From an uncultured Draconibacterium sp. (lineage in GTDB: Bacteria; Bacteroidota; Bacteroidia; Bacteroidales; Prolixibacteraceae): DNA of 64,000 nucleotides. Of this stretch, positions 19,210 to 28,112 are shown one piece after another. The stretch lies in assembly GCF_963677155.1 (NCBI RefSeq), contig NZ_OY781884.1, positions 4,708,501-4,772,500 of the forward strand, given 5' to 3'. The notes under the pieces were generated by a model, which saw nothing but the letters and a program-made list of their open reading frames with translations, had not been told where the DNA came from and made no database searches. Position 1 is the first letter of the stretch; every line of letters begins with the position of its first letter. Both the position numbers and the translations under genes were made by a program.

Positions 19210-20400
19210 TTACTGATCTCTAAATTGCCTATCCAGAAGTTTTATATCGGCTTGGCGGGTACCCAGTAGCTTGATGTATTGCATGCAGTTTTCAGCATGG
19301 AGTTCATTTTTTTGATCTAGAATGTGATACGATTTCACCACCCAAGCTAAGGCTGCCTCCGGATCGCCTTCCATTTCACATGCCAAACCAAGGTTGAACA
19401 TACATTTTGCTACAATGTTCTGGTTTTTGTTGTTAAGCTGTTTGCGCCATAATTTTGCTGCATCCAGCCATTTCGCGTTTTGAACAAGTTCATCGGCTTG
19501 CTGTAGCTCCACGTGCCGCGATGAGTAATACATTCGTTGTACCTGTATCCAATGAGGGACTATTGTTAGCGCAAGATTCTGTGCTGATATTTCTGCTGAA
19601 TTGTAAATAGCATCAGTTCGCGGAGGTAAACCTTCTGTTGCTTTATTAAGGCTTGATGAGTACTCCATCCACTTAACGGTGTCGGTTTTTGAATAAGCCA
19701 AAACGTATTCCATGTCATGTAAATCGTAAAAGCTCCATTGAGACCAGTTGATAACTAATTCGCTGCCTAATCCAAGTTCCCGATAGAAATAGCTACCATC
19801 ACTTGCTCCAAAAAAATCGAGCGAAAGCAACAGGTCAGCACCGGTGTTATTCCGAATTGTTTGAAGTTGTTTGGGCGTGTATAATCCAAATTGCGGATGT
19901 ATGATCAGAGAATCGCTTTTGGGATGAACTGACGTTGTATTGGTCTGCAGGAAATAGCTTGAATTTAGCACATTGATTTGTTCGGCCGACATTGTAACAC
20001 GAGTTGCTGAATCTTCGCGAAAAAAGGGTGTGTAATCGATTGTGTCAACAACTCTGGTGGTAGTATAATTGCGTTCGTTTAACGTTATTAAAGTATCGAA
20101 AAATGCTTGTTTATTAAGCTCCGAAATAAAGTTCTTGAAATAGACATGCGAAGCAACGCTATCCGAGTTTTCTTCTTCTGTTTTTTGCTTGCCAAATTCT
20201 TCGTATTGTTTGAAGTACTTGTTTGGCGAACAATTAACGTTATTGTACTGAACTGCAATATTTCTGAATTTAGGGGGAATAGTTATTGCTGATGGCTCAA
20301 CAATTTCAATGTTAATGGTTTTTACATTGTACAGCGTATTACAACTTGCGAAAACAATCAGTACTAAAAATGCTGACAAAAAAACAGGGCAGTTTTTCAT
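19210..20400 (-). CDS. DUF6340-like lipoprotein, paralog 3 of 3
   Basis: The 396-residue product has a lipobox (FASC) and an N-terminal domain with a beta strand written NIAVQYNNV, an FFGASDGSYFYRE-type loop, a WSFYDLHDMEYVLAYSKTDTVKW segment, then two tetratricopeptide-like helical pairs near the C-terminus (DAAKLWRKQLNNKNQNIVAKCMFNL and GDPEAALAWVVKSYHI). The same layout is found in the next two genes, and I recognise it as the DUF6340 type of Bacteroidota. Likely periplasm-facing envelope protein; function unknown. It is last in a four-gene reverse-strand operon, with a 4-bp gap to the preceding gene. Confidence 0.75.
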   Translation of the reverse strand: MKNCPVFLSAFLVLIVFASCNTLYNVKTINIEIVEPSAITIPPKFRNIAVQYNNVNCSPNKYFKQYEEFGKQKTEEENSDSVASHVYFKNFISELNKQAFFDTLITLNERNYTTTRVVDTIDYTPFFREDSATRVTMSAEQINVLNSSYFLQTNTTSVHPKSDSLIIHPQFGLYTPKQLQTIRNNTGADLLLSLDFFGASDGSYFYRELGLGSELVINWSQWSFYDLHDMEYVLAYSKTDTVKWMEYSSSLNKATEGLPPRTDAIYNSAEISAQNLALTIVPHWIQVQRMYYSSRHVELQQADELVQNAKWLDAAKLWRKQLNNKNQNIVAKCMFNLGLACEMEGDPEAALAWVVKSYHILDQKNELHAENCMQYIKLLGTRQADIKLLDRQFRDQ

Positions 20401-20404
20401 TTGC

Positions 20405-21424
20405 TTATTGGTTTAAGCGCAAGATATCTTTTTTTCGTTTTGCAAGTAACTGTTGGTATTCAAAAATCATTTTTAGTTCTTCTTTGCTATTGTATGCTGT
20501 TGCTATTTGCAGTGCTGCATTTAACCACTTTTCGGCCGTATTAAAATCGTCTTTCATTTCGTACCCCAGTGCCAGGTTGTATCGTGCGTTGATGGCCATT
20601 TTCCCATTGCTGTCGTCGGCGTAACGTTTCCAAAGCATAATGGCATTGTCCCAATCTCCTTTTTGTACGTACTCGTCGGCCATTGCAAAATCAGGAAGCG
20701 GCGGAACTGAATACATCCTGTTTACATTTTCCCACGAAGCAAAAAAGCGTTTTGAGTAGTTTTCGCCAGCCATTTGCGAGGCGATCTTCAGCGCAGTGAT
20801 ACGTGGTGGCAATTTGGTTTTCCGGTTGTAATTTCCATTTGCATCGTAGCCGTTCCAGAAAATGGTATCGATCATTGTTTTTCGCTCAATAAGTCGCTGC
20901 TCAACAGGACTGTAAACCGCCCAAACTGCTGCGGTAATTACTTCGTTCGATTTTGTTGGCATTTCGGCAGTTGATGAATATTTGGAGTAAAAGCTGGAAT
21001 AGGTTTCCAGTGAAATTACCAGGTCGGTATTGGTTTTGTCGGCCAGTTGCTGAACCATTTCCATATTCAATGCCGGAAGTTTATCGCCCGTATGTGGTTC
21101 GAAAAGTTCCGGGAATATTCGAATTTCTTTAAACGATTTTTTTTCTTTTAAATTCTTCGCCAGTTCGCTCATACTTAAATTCACCAAAATACTATCGAGG
21201 TTTTTGGGATCGTTTTTGGCTTTTTTTAGTCGGAAATCATCTTTGTAAAAGTGTATCAGTGTATCGCCGCTGTATTTAAAATTCCGGTAAACAATGGCGA
21301 CATTTTCTGCATTGGCCGGGTAAGCAATTTCTCCGGGAGTATAAATTTCTATAGGATAATCTTTATAAACGGTACACGAAATCGTGCTCAATAAAAGTAT
21401 GGCCCATAAGATTAATCGGTTCAT
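20405..21424 (-). CDS. DUF6340-like lipoprotein, paralog 2 of 3
   Basis: The 339-residue lipoprotein (lipobox STISC) shares the organisation of its two neighbours: NVAIVYRNF strand, DLVISLETYSSFYSKY central block, WAVYSPVEQRLIERKTMIDTIFWNGY, and C-terminal helical repeats (GDWDNAIMLWKRYADD, MAINARYNLALGYEMKDDFNTAEKWLNAAL). Its ATG overlaps the stop of paralog 1 by 4 bp, so translation is probably coupled. Identity between the three is modest by eye, so the duplication is old. Function unknown. Confidence 0.75.
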   Translation of the reverse strand: MNRLILWAILLLSTISCTVYKDYPIEIYTPGEIAYPANAENVAIVYRNFKYSGDTLIHFYKDDFRLKKAKNDPKNLDSILVNLSMSELAKNLKEKKSFKEIRIFPELFEPHTGDKLPALNMEMVQQLADKTNTDLVISLETYSSFYSKYSSTAEMPTKSNEVITAAVWAVYSPVEQRLIERKTMIDTIFWNGYDANGNYNRKTKLPPRITALKIASQMAGENYSKRFFASWENVNRMYSVPPLPDFAMADEYVQKGDWDNAIMLWKRYADDSNGKMAINARYNLALGYEMKDDFNTAEKWLNAALQIATAYNSKEELKMIFEYQQLLAKRKKDILRLNQ

Positions 21425-22473
21425 TTCGGGTTGTTTTTCGGTTGTTTTTTCTTGTCTTTAAGCAATTCGAGGTACTGATAGGTAATGGGATGATAGGATG
21501 TTTTGTACGACTGAAGAGCGTACTGAATTGCACCGTCGATATCTCCCTGTATTTCGCAGGCGGTAGCGAGATTAAATAATGCTTTGCTTTTTTCGCTTTT
21601 CGATTCCGATTCATTGGCAATTTTCTGCCATGCTTCTGTTGCTGTTGTCCAATCTCCGTTATCGGTAAGTGTGGCAGTTTGTTTTAAAGCAGCACTTCCT
21701 TTATCAAAAATTATCCGGTATTCACTTTGCCAGCGGGGGCTTATTGTTTCCGAGAAATCGAGTGCCACTGCAATTCCTGTTTCTGTAAGCGCCTGTTTTA
21801 CGGGCGTAAAATCTACGAACAAATTTCTTATGCTAAGTGCATAGTCTTCCCAAAGCAGGGTGTCCTGAAATACTTCACGTGCCAGAATTTTTTCCTGCAG
21901 AGGATCGTAAATGCGAAACAGGGCATCGTAAACAATAACCATTTTTGCACCAATAGCCGTTCTGAAAATTCCCTCATTCGGATCGAAAACTGATTCTTTA
22001 GAAAGTTCGGTTACAACTCGTGTTTTAAACAGATCCATTGACAGAACAGCATCGGTTTGGTAAAGGTCGCAAAGTTCCTTTACCTCCTTCCAGCTCATAG
22101 AATTGGAAAAGAATGCATTTTGGGGGGCTTTCAGAAAACGGTTTTCTGGAATTACGTAGTCAAACCTGCCAGATTCGAAAAGCAATTCGCCCAAAGCTTT
22201 TAACGAAGTATCTACCGCAGTGAGATCGTATATGGTAGTATCGAGGTTAAAATCTTTCTGGTAAAATATCTTTTGAAGCGAATCAGTGGGCAGATCATTG
22301 TAGTTGTTGTCAACAGTGCGGTTAACCAAAAGCAGGCTCTGAATATCCTGCGGAATTTCGTTTTTTGGCTTTTGCGGAAATTCAACCATAATACGCTTAG
22401 TAGAGCTACAAGCATACGACAGTAGGACAATGCTAACGAGTAGAATGTAATTTGTTTGTTTAAATATGTTCAT
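21421..22473 (-). CDS. DUF6340-like lipoprotein, paralog 1 of 3
   Basis: The 350-residue lipoprotein (lipobox SYAC) contains SLLLVNRTV in the position of the first strand, DAVLSMDLFKTRV in place of the central block, YDALFRIYDPLQEKILAREVFQDTLLWEDY, and C-terminal helical pairs (GDWTTATEAWQKIANES, SKALFNLATACEIQGDIDGAIQYALQSYK). The helical pair has the same place in all three paralogs. First of the three, 18 bp after the VWA-like membrane protein gene, and overlapping paralog 2 by 4 bp. Unknown role in the envelope; possibly one complex with its paralogs. Confidence 0.75.
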   Translation of the reverse strand: MNIFKQTNYILLVSIVLLSYACSSTKRIMVEFPQKPKNEIPQDIQSLLLVNRTVDNNYNDLPTDSLQKIFYQKDFNLDTTIYDLTAVDTSLKALGELLFESGRFDYVIPENRFLKAPQNAFFSNSMSWKEVKELCDLYQTDAVLSMDLFKTRVVTELSKESVFDPNEGIFRTAIGAKMVIVYDALFRIYDPLQEKILAREVFQDTLLWEDYALSIRNLFVDFTPVKQALTETGIAVALDFSETISPRWQSEYRIIFDKGSAALKQTATLTDNGDWTTATEAWQKIANESESKSEKSKALFNLATACEIQGDIDGAIQYALQSYKTSYHPITYQYLELLKDKKKQPKNNPK

Positions 22474-22491
22474 CGAAAAATGAATGTTGTT

Positions 22492-24579
22492 TTAATAAAT
22501 TCCCCAGTATTTTCTCAAAAACCATTCCGTACTTAACAGCAACAATAAAACAACAAATAGCCAACGAAGGTTTATCAGCTGATTTACCATTTCCTGAAAG
22601 TAAGTTGTTGCTTTTAGTTTATTGGTTTGTTGTAATTCTTCAACCAAATCGTTGGCTTGTGATGGCTGGTAGAATTTACCGCCAGTTAAGTTCGCCAATT
22701 GGTAAAGCAGGGTGTGGTTGGCTTGTGTAACAATATTCTCAACATTAACCGGAACCACCGTAAAACTTCCTGTTTCGGTAAAGGTTTCGTTGCCAATTGT
22801 TACTTCTGCTGTAAACGAATAATCGCCCAGAGGCAGGTGCCCTGCATTGAGGTAGTAGTTTTTATCCTGTACATCAAATGTCAGGTTGTATTCCTCGTGG
22901 TTTTCGTTTTGCAATTTAATATTTACTTCTTCCGAACTTATCCGTTCAAAAGCGTCGTTATAAACTTCGGCTGTTAAAATCACATCATCTACTTCGGTGT
23001 AAACGGGGTTGAATTCAATAATAAAATTGTCTTCATTTTCGCGCAAGGCTAGGTATTGCACCAGTTGATTTATCAGCTCGTTAAAATGGGTGTGTTCCTG
23101 GTTCTGGTAATAATCGAACAGTCGCCAGCGCCAAATTCCTTCTCCGAAAATATAACCACGTTTCTGACCTTCCAGTTTCCCGGTTGCGATTAGTGGTTTT
23201 CCTGTTGTTATGCCTTTAAGTTTTTGAAACAAAAGTGGCGAGAATTCCGGATTCAACTCGTAATTGGCAAACGGAACCTGCACCGGAGGAAATTGTGGAA
23301 TCATTTCGATCAACTCTTCCGAGAGATTAAATGTGGCGTAATTTGAATTGAAAATTGGCTGCGCTTCTTCTCCGCTTCCAGCCAGTGTTTCAATGCTTAC
23401 TCCCTGGCTTAAAATATTGAGTTGCGGCAAAAATGTTTGGCTGCCAACAATAAAAAGAATGGGCAAACGATTGTTGTTTGCTTTTTCAATAATTTCTGCC
23501 ATCGATTTTCCGGTACTTGGCAGTTGGTTTAAAATAAGCAGGTTGTAATCACTCAGATCGGCAGGATACGGTTCGTCGGTAAATACCGAAACCTCGTATG
23601 TTTTTTGTTGGTCGAGCGTATTTTTTATGGCGCCAATGTCGGGGTGCGATCCGTTGGAAATGATCAGTATTTTTTGTTTGTTCTCCAGCACATTGATCAC
23701 AAAACCGGCGCTGTTGTTTTTGGTATTTCGTTCGTTGTCCGCTGCCTGAATTTGCATTGTATAGTGTTTCAGTCCGGCAGAACCGGCTTCCAGAACAAAT
23801 TCTTTTGTATCGAAAAAGTTATCGTTCGAAGGGGTGATCATCACACTTTGCAGCTCTTCATCATCCTGAAGAAGAGAAAGTTTAAGCGGCGTGTTTTTTA
23901 GTTTCGAAAACATCAGGTCTACCTCAACCGGGAATTTATTTCCCGAAAATGCAGTTCGGTTAACACGGATGTTTTGAACACGAGCATCAGCGATTACTGT
24001 AGTGTCGCCAAGTCCGATGGTATAAATCGGGAAATCTACCTGATCGAGCATATTCAGCGGATTTTTCCCCTGATTGTAAATACCGTCTCCGGCAACAATT
24101 AGCGCCCCAATATTCTGGTTAAAATGATTGTTTGTTATTGTGGCTATTAAATTGCTGTAATTCGATCCTTTTTCTGTGAAATTTAAGTTGTTACCGGTTT
24201 GCGTTTCCTCGCCAAAAGTGTAGCTCACCAGTTCAAAATCTGCCCCTAATTTCTGTTCAATATCTGTTTTTTCATTATTTATTGCTTGTGCTAGTTGCAA
24301 CGAATCGGCATGAGAAACCACCGACCCTGAATTGTCCCAGGCAGTGATGATTACTGGATTTTGGGTAATCTTTTTCAGGTTGCGGATAAAAGGTGATAAA
24401 AGCAAAAAGGCAATGAGAAAAAAAGCCAGAAACCTTAGTGTTATTAACAGGTTTCGTTGAAGTTTTGATAGTTCTTTTAGCGTTTTGTTTTTATAATAAA
24501 GAAGTGCTACAACACCCGCAGATACAATGGTGATGGAGAGCAACAATATGAACCAGTATTTTATGCCAAATGAGATCAA
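22492..24579 (-). CDS. Membrane VWA/CARDB-type protein
   Basis: The 695-residue protein has two N-terminal membrane helices (about residues 6-28 and 45-65), a large extracytoplasmic region and a C-terminal helix (about 668-688). The segment after the second helix, ending VIITAWDNSGSV, resembles the first strand and metal-site DxSxS of a von Willebrand A domain; LIVAGDGIYNQGKNPL and FPIYTIGLGDTT follow as in VWA-like chains. Beta-rich Ig-like regions (LPLGDYSFTAEVTIGNETFTE) come later. It resembles BatA-related or glutamine-amidotransferase-like membrane proteins of Bacteroidota. It heads the operon with three DUF6340 lipoproteins, suggesting an envelope complex. Exact function unknown. Confidence 0.65.
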   Translation of the reverse strand: MISFGIKYWFILLLSITIVSAGVVALLYYKNKTLKELSKLQRNLLITLRFLAFFLIAFLLLSPFIRNLKKITQNPVIITAWDNSGSVVSHADSLQLAQAINNEKTDIEQKLGADFELVSYTFGEETQTGNNLNFTEKGSNYSNLIATITNNHFNQNIGALIVAGDGIYNQGKNPLNMLDQVDFPIYTIGLGDTTVIADARVQNIRVNRTAFSGNKFPVEVDLMFSKLKNTPLKLSLLQDDEELQSVMITPSNDNFFDTKEFVLEAGSAGLKHYTMQIQAADNERNTKNNSAGFVINVLENKQKILIISNGSHPDIGAIKNTLDQQKTYEVSVFTDEPYPADLSDYNLLILNQLPSTGKSMAEIIEKANNNRLPILFIVGSQTFLPQLNILSQGVSIETLAGSGEEAQPIFNSNYATFNLSEELIEMIPQFPPVQVPFANYELNPEFSPLLFQKLKGITTGKPLIATGKLEGQKRGYIFGEGIWRWRLFDYYQNQEHTHFNELINQLVQYLALRENEDNFIIEFNPVYTEVDDVILTAEVYNDAFERISSEEVNIKLQNENHEEYNLTFDVQDKNYYLNAGHLPLGDYSFTAEVTIGNETFTETGSFTVVPVNVENIVTQANHTLLYQLANLTGGKFYQPSQANDLVEELQQTNKLKATTYFQEMVNQLINLRWLFVVLLLLLSTEWFLRKYWGIY

Positions 24580-24760
24580 AATGTTTGTTTTTTACGAAGT
24601 GGTAAATATACACATCTCCTTTTTTTATATCACTTTTTATAGTTTTTATTGCTGTGTATTTGTCAACTCTTTAAAAGTGTATACAAAACATAAAACCAAA
24701 ATTATTCCCCGATGTTTTCTAACTCAAAAATAAAAATCGTGTTTATGAGGATTTTCGTAT

Positions 24761-25483
24761 TTAAATCCAGCCCCGAAGTTTGTAGTAGGAGAGTGCGACC
24801 ATTTCTCGGGCAATCAGAATTTCATATTTTAAATGGTTCCACATTTGGTAGCGCATATTCATATTGTTACCAATATCAGGAATCATAATCGAGTTTCCGC
24901 CCAGTTCATCGTCGGTAAATGAAAAATCGGCTTCGGCAGCATTTTCAAAAGCGGGCAAGGCGTTTACTTTTTCAAAGCCAACTTTTTTGAAAGCCAAAAC
25001 GGCACGGCGCATGTGTTCCGGGGAAGTAACCAATAAAATAGGATCCTGCATTTTTATTATTTCCTGGCATTTCAGTGCCTGCGAGCGTGTGTTTGTTCCT
25101 TCGGCTTCAAAGGCAACGCGTTCGGCAGAAATACCTCTCAGTTCCAATTCCGATTTCATTAATTGAGGCGTACTTAAACTGTCGTTTAACAAACCGGGCA
25201 TGGCTACAATAACTTTTGATTTAGGAAACGACTTTGCCGCTTTTTCGGTATACCAGCTGCGCATCAGGTTGCTTTGGCTAGGCATTCCACCGCCGCCCAG
25301 TAAAATAATAGTTTTAGGTTCCCATTTTAATTCTGATTTGCTTGTACCCAGCCAGTGGTATCCCTTGTATGGTTGTTCGGTGAACGAAAATACGAGGCAA
25401 ACAACAAAGAAAATTCCAATCAATACAAAGAATCTTCGTAGTAATCTCAAAAAAAGGATATTTTTGAATTTTGTTTTAAACAT
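24761..25483 (-). CDS. YdcF/SanA/ElyC-type DUF218 protein
   Basis: The 240-residue product has one N-terminal membrane helix (about residues 10-32) and a DUF218 domain: TIILLGGGGMPSQSNLMRSWYTEKAA, then KVIVAMPG, EAEGTNTRSQALKCQEII and ILLVTSPEHMRRAVLAFKKVGF. In enterobacteria DUF218 proteins (ElyC, SanA, YdcF) affect envelope integrity or bind nucleotides; biochemical activity is unclear. The acidic ligand often present in GxxExxxM motifs is not obvious. Divergent from the kinase-RapZ fusion with only 49 bp between the start codons. Confidence 0.85.
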   Translation of the reverse strand: MFKTKFKNILFLRLLRRFFVLIGIFFVVCLVFSFTEQPYKGYHWLGTSKSELKWEPKTIILLGGGGMPSQSNLMRSWYTEKAAKSFPKSKVIVAMPGLLNDSLSTPQLMKSELELRGISAERVAFEAEGTNTRSQALKCQEIIKMQDPILLVTSPEHMRRAVLAFKKVGFEKVNALPAFENAAEADFSFTDDELGGNSIMIPDIGNNMNMRYQMWNHLKYEILIAREMVALSYYKLRGWI

Positions 25484-25532
25484 AGCTAACGTTTAAGACC
25501 ATAAATGTAGGTTTAATTTAAAAATTCGATCA

Positions 25533-26966
25533 TTGAATACTTCAGAAAAAAACGAAATCGTCGAGCTCTTTGAGAGTCATTTTAACGAAAAAGTTGAACG
25601 TTTTGAATTGTTACCACCATCGGGATCATACCGCCAGTATTGCCGTTTGGGCAACGAACACCGAACCATAATTGGTGCGGTCAATAACGATGTAAAAGAG
25701 AATACGACTTTTCTTTCGTTCAGCAATCATTTTTATAATAAAGGAGTAAACGTACCAAAAGTGTATGCTGTTAGCTCTGATTTAAAAAAGTATTTGCTGG
25801 AAGATTTGGGAAACACCACACTTTTTGAATTTCTTACCAAAACACGTGAGGAGGAAGGATTTTCGGAAAATATAGTTTCTGTGTATAAAAAGGTGCTTCA
25901 GGCGCTACCCAAAATCCAGATTATTGCCGGAAAAGAGATTGATTATTCGGTATGTTATCCGCGCGAAGCTTTTGATAAGCAATCGATGATGTGGGATTTG
26001 AACTATTTCAAATACTATTTTCTGAAGTTGGCAAAAATACATTTTGAAGAACAGGCATTGGAAGATGATTTTCAGCTGTTTAGTAATTATTTGTTGAGTG
26101 CAAGTTCAAATTATTTTCTATACCGCGATTTCCAGTCGCGTAACGTCATGTTAAAAGACGATGATGTGTATTTTATCGACTACCAGGGAGGACGCTTAGG
26201 GGCACTGCAATACGATTTGGCATCCTTGCTTTACGATGGAAAAGCCGATATCCCGGAAAGTGTACGTGCTCAGCTTTACGACTTTTATATTTCGGAACTG
26301 AAGAAATACATGAAGGTTGATGAAGAGAAGTTCTCAGCCTATTTTAAAGGTTTTGTGCTTATTCGGATTATGCAGGCGATGGGAGCATACGGATTCCGTG
26401 GCTTCTACGAGAAAAAGGAACATTTCCTGAAAAGTATTCCTTACGCCCTGAAAAACCTGGAAGTATTACTTGCCGATTTGAATCTACCGGTTGAACTGCC
26501 TGAGCTGATCCGCGTATTAAAGCAGCTTGCACATTCTGAAGTTTTAAAGGAATTGGGGCAGGAAAAATCAAACCTCACGGTGCGAATTACCAGTTTTTCT
26601 TATAAAAAAGGTTATCCTGAAGATCCGTCGGGAAATGGTGGCGGTCATGTTTTCGATTGTCGTGCCATAAATAATCCGGGACGCTACGAAGAGTATAAAC
26701 AGCTAAGTGGTAAAGACATGTCGGTACAGGAATTTCTGGAACAGAAATCAGAGATCAGACTTTTTATTGATGCTGTAAAAGTTCTTGTCGATCAGTCGGT
26801 GAAAGTTTACCTTGAGAGGGGGTTTACACATCTTTCGCTTGGTTTTGGTTGTACCGGCGGACAGCACCGGTCGGTATATTCGGCCGAAAAAATTGGAGAG
26901 TATTTGCAAAACAATTATCCTGTGAATGTTGTTGTAGTACATCGTGAACAGGATAATTGGAGATGA
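25533..26966 (+). CDS. Fusion of APH-type small-molecule kinase and RapZ C-terminal domain
   Basis: The 477-residue protein joins two domains. Residues about 15-310 form an aminoglycoside-phosphotransferase-like kinase (KYLLEDLGNTTLFEFL hinge; catalytic YRDFQSRNVML; metal-binding VYFIDYQGG), the fold of AmgK-type amino-sugar kinases. Residues about 345-477 are RapZ-C: SYKKGYPEDPSGNGGGHVFD, NNPGRYEEYKQLSGKD, and GFGCTGGQHRSVY (437-449). In Escherichia coli RapZ the C-terminal domain senses glucosamine-6-phosphate; here the RapZ kinase-like N-domain is replaced by an APH kinase. Role in amino-sugar or peptidoglycan recycling is inference. The start is a TTG; the next in-frame Met is far inside the kinase domain. 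No MurU-like gene adjoins it. Confidence 0.85.
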   Translation: MNTSEKNEIVELFESHFNEKVERFELLPPSGSYRQYCRLGNEHRTIIGAVNNDVKENTTFLSFSNHFYNKGVNVPKVYAVSSDLKKYLLEDLGNTTLFEFLTKTREEEGFSENIVSVYKKVLQALPKIQIIAGKEIDYSVCYPREAFDKQSMMWDLNYFKYYFLKLAKIHFEEQALEDDFQLFSNYLLSASSNYFLYRDFQSRNVMLKDDDVYFIDYQGGRLGALQYDLASLLYDGKADIPESVRAQLYDFYISELKKYMKVDEEKFSAYFKGFVLIRIMQAMGAYGFRGFYEKKEHFLKSIPYALKNLEVLLADLNLPVELPELIRVLKQLAHSEVLKELGQEKSNLTVRITSFSYKKGYPEDPSGNGGGHVFDCRAINNPGRYEEYKQLSGKDMSVQEFLEQKSEIRLFIDAVKVLVDQSVKVYLERGFTHLSLGFGCTGGQHRSVYSAEKIGEYLQNNYPVNVVVVHREQDNWR

Positions 26967-27091
26967 GTAAAAAAGCATGTAAAAAAAAGGATTTTCAGGA
27001 TAAAGAAGATCCAAGATACAGTTGCAAAAAATGTGGCGCCAAAGTAAAAAAGGAAGATAAGGTTTGTAAACCGAAGAAGATTCTTTATTAG
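26963..27091 (+). CDS. Very small Cys/Lys-rich protein, translationally coupled to the kinase-RapZ gene
   Basis: A 42-residue frame starts at an ATG that overlaps the upstream stop by 4 bp (ATGA). The product begins MSKKACKKKDFQ and carries YSCKKCGAKVKKEDKVCK: one CxxC knuckle plus two lone cysteines, as in half of a zinc ribbon, with about a third lysine. The coupling and cysteine pattern suggest a real gene rather than chance. Possible metal-binding or nucleic-acid-binding accessory protein; function unknown. Confidence 0.6.
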   Translation: MSKKACKKKDFQDKEDPRYSCKKCGAKVKKEDKVCKPKKILY

Positions 27092-27237
27092 GTTGATCGA
27101 AGTAGTATAATTATCTTATAAATAAAGAACAGAAATTGTTACCGGAACCGGAATAACGGTAAAAAACACCAGCGTTGTTTTTGGTAATTAGGTTTTCTGT
27201 ATTTACTTTCGCAAAAAATTTCAAAACAGACTTATTC

Positions 27238-27948
27238 ATGGGAAGAGCATTTGAATACCGGAGGGCAGCGAAGGAGAAACGCTGGGATAAAATGTCGAGA
27301 GTTTTTCCAAAACTTTCGAAGAAAATAACCATTGCAGCAAAAGAAGGTGGCCCTGAACCGGATTTAAATCCTGCGCTGCGTACGGCAATTATGAATGCCA
27401 AAGCGCAAAATATGCCTAAGGCGAATATTGATGCTGCCATAAAACGTGCAGCGGGAAAAGATGCCACAGCATATATTGAAACAACCTACGAAGGAAAAGG
27501 TCCGCACGGGGTATTGGTTTTTGTTGAGGCAGCTACCGATAATACAACGCGTACAGTGGCTAACGTAAAAAGCTACTTTAATAAAGCGGGTGGTGGTCAG
27601 GTTCCTAATGGTTCGCTGGAATTTATGTTTTCAAGAAAAGCTGTTTTCGAGTTTGATATGCCGGAAGGAATGGAACTGGAAGATATTGAACTGGAGCTGA
27701 TTGATGCCGGGTTGGATGAAATTGAGGAGAACGAAGGAACGTATTACGCTTATGGCGAATACACCAGTTTTAGCGACATGGCGCATAAATTTGAACAGCT
27801 GGAAATTAACGTTAAAAAAGCTGACCTTCAACGTATCCCAACCACTCCGGTAGAATTTACCGAAGAACAAATGGAAGAAATTGAGAAGATGTTGGATAAA
27901 ATGGAAGAGGACGAAGACGTTCAGGCTGTTTACACCAATATTGCATAA
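27238..27948 (+). CDS. YebC/PmpR-family protein
   Basis: The 236-residue protein matches YebC/PmpR/TACO1: [19 protein letters not shown] at the N-terminus (the usual start, so an upstream in-frame start 63 bp earlier was rejected), [66 protein letters not shown], and the acidic C-terminal domain. Members were called transcriptional regulators; some promote translation of proline-rich stretches on the ribosome. Monocistronic with a possible TTTG/TACTTTCG promoter at 27180-27211 and a large terminator hairpin after it. Confidence 0.95.
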   Translation: MGRAFEYRRAAKEKRWDKMSRVFPKLSKKITIAAKEGGPEPDLNPALRTAIMNAKAQNMPKANIDAAIKRAAGKDATAYIETTYEGKGPHGVLVFVEAATDNTTRTVANVKSYFNKAGGGQVPNGSLEFMFSRKAVFEFDMPEGMELEDIELELIDAGLDEIEENEGTYYAYGEYTSFSDMAHKFEQLEINVKKADLQRIPTTPVEFTEEQMEEIEKMLDKMEEDEDVQAVYTNIA

Positions 27949-27950
27949 TA

Positions 27951-28020
27951 AACTGCAAGTATCATTTCAGGCGTTGGTACAGAAATACCAATAGTGTTTG
28001 AAATGATACTTACAGTTTTT
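27951..28020 (+). terminator. Long composite hairpin and T-run after yebC
   Basis: The outer stem pairs AACTGcAAGTATCATTTCA (27951-27969) with TGAAATGATACTTaCAGTT (27999-28017), one mismatch. Inside it lies a second hairpin (TTGGTA at 27974-27979 with TACCAA at 27986-27991). Five T follow. Unusually long for a simple terminator. Confidence 0.75.
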
Positions 28021-28112
28021 AAACCCCATTTAACCCTCAAAATTCCCACGATCATCTAATAAATTGCATGCATTTCTTTTATATCCGCTAATTTCGGGGA
28101 AAACAAAGATTT

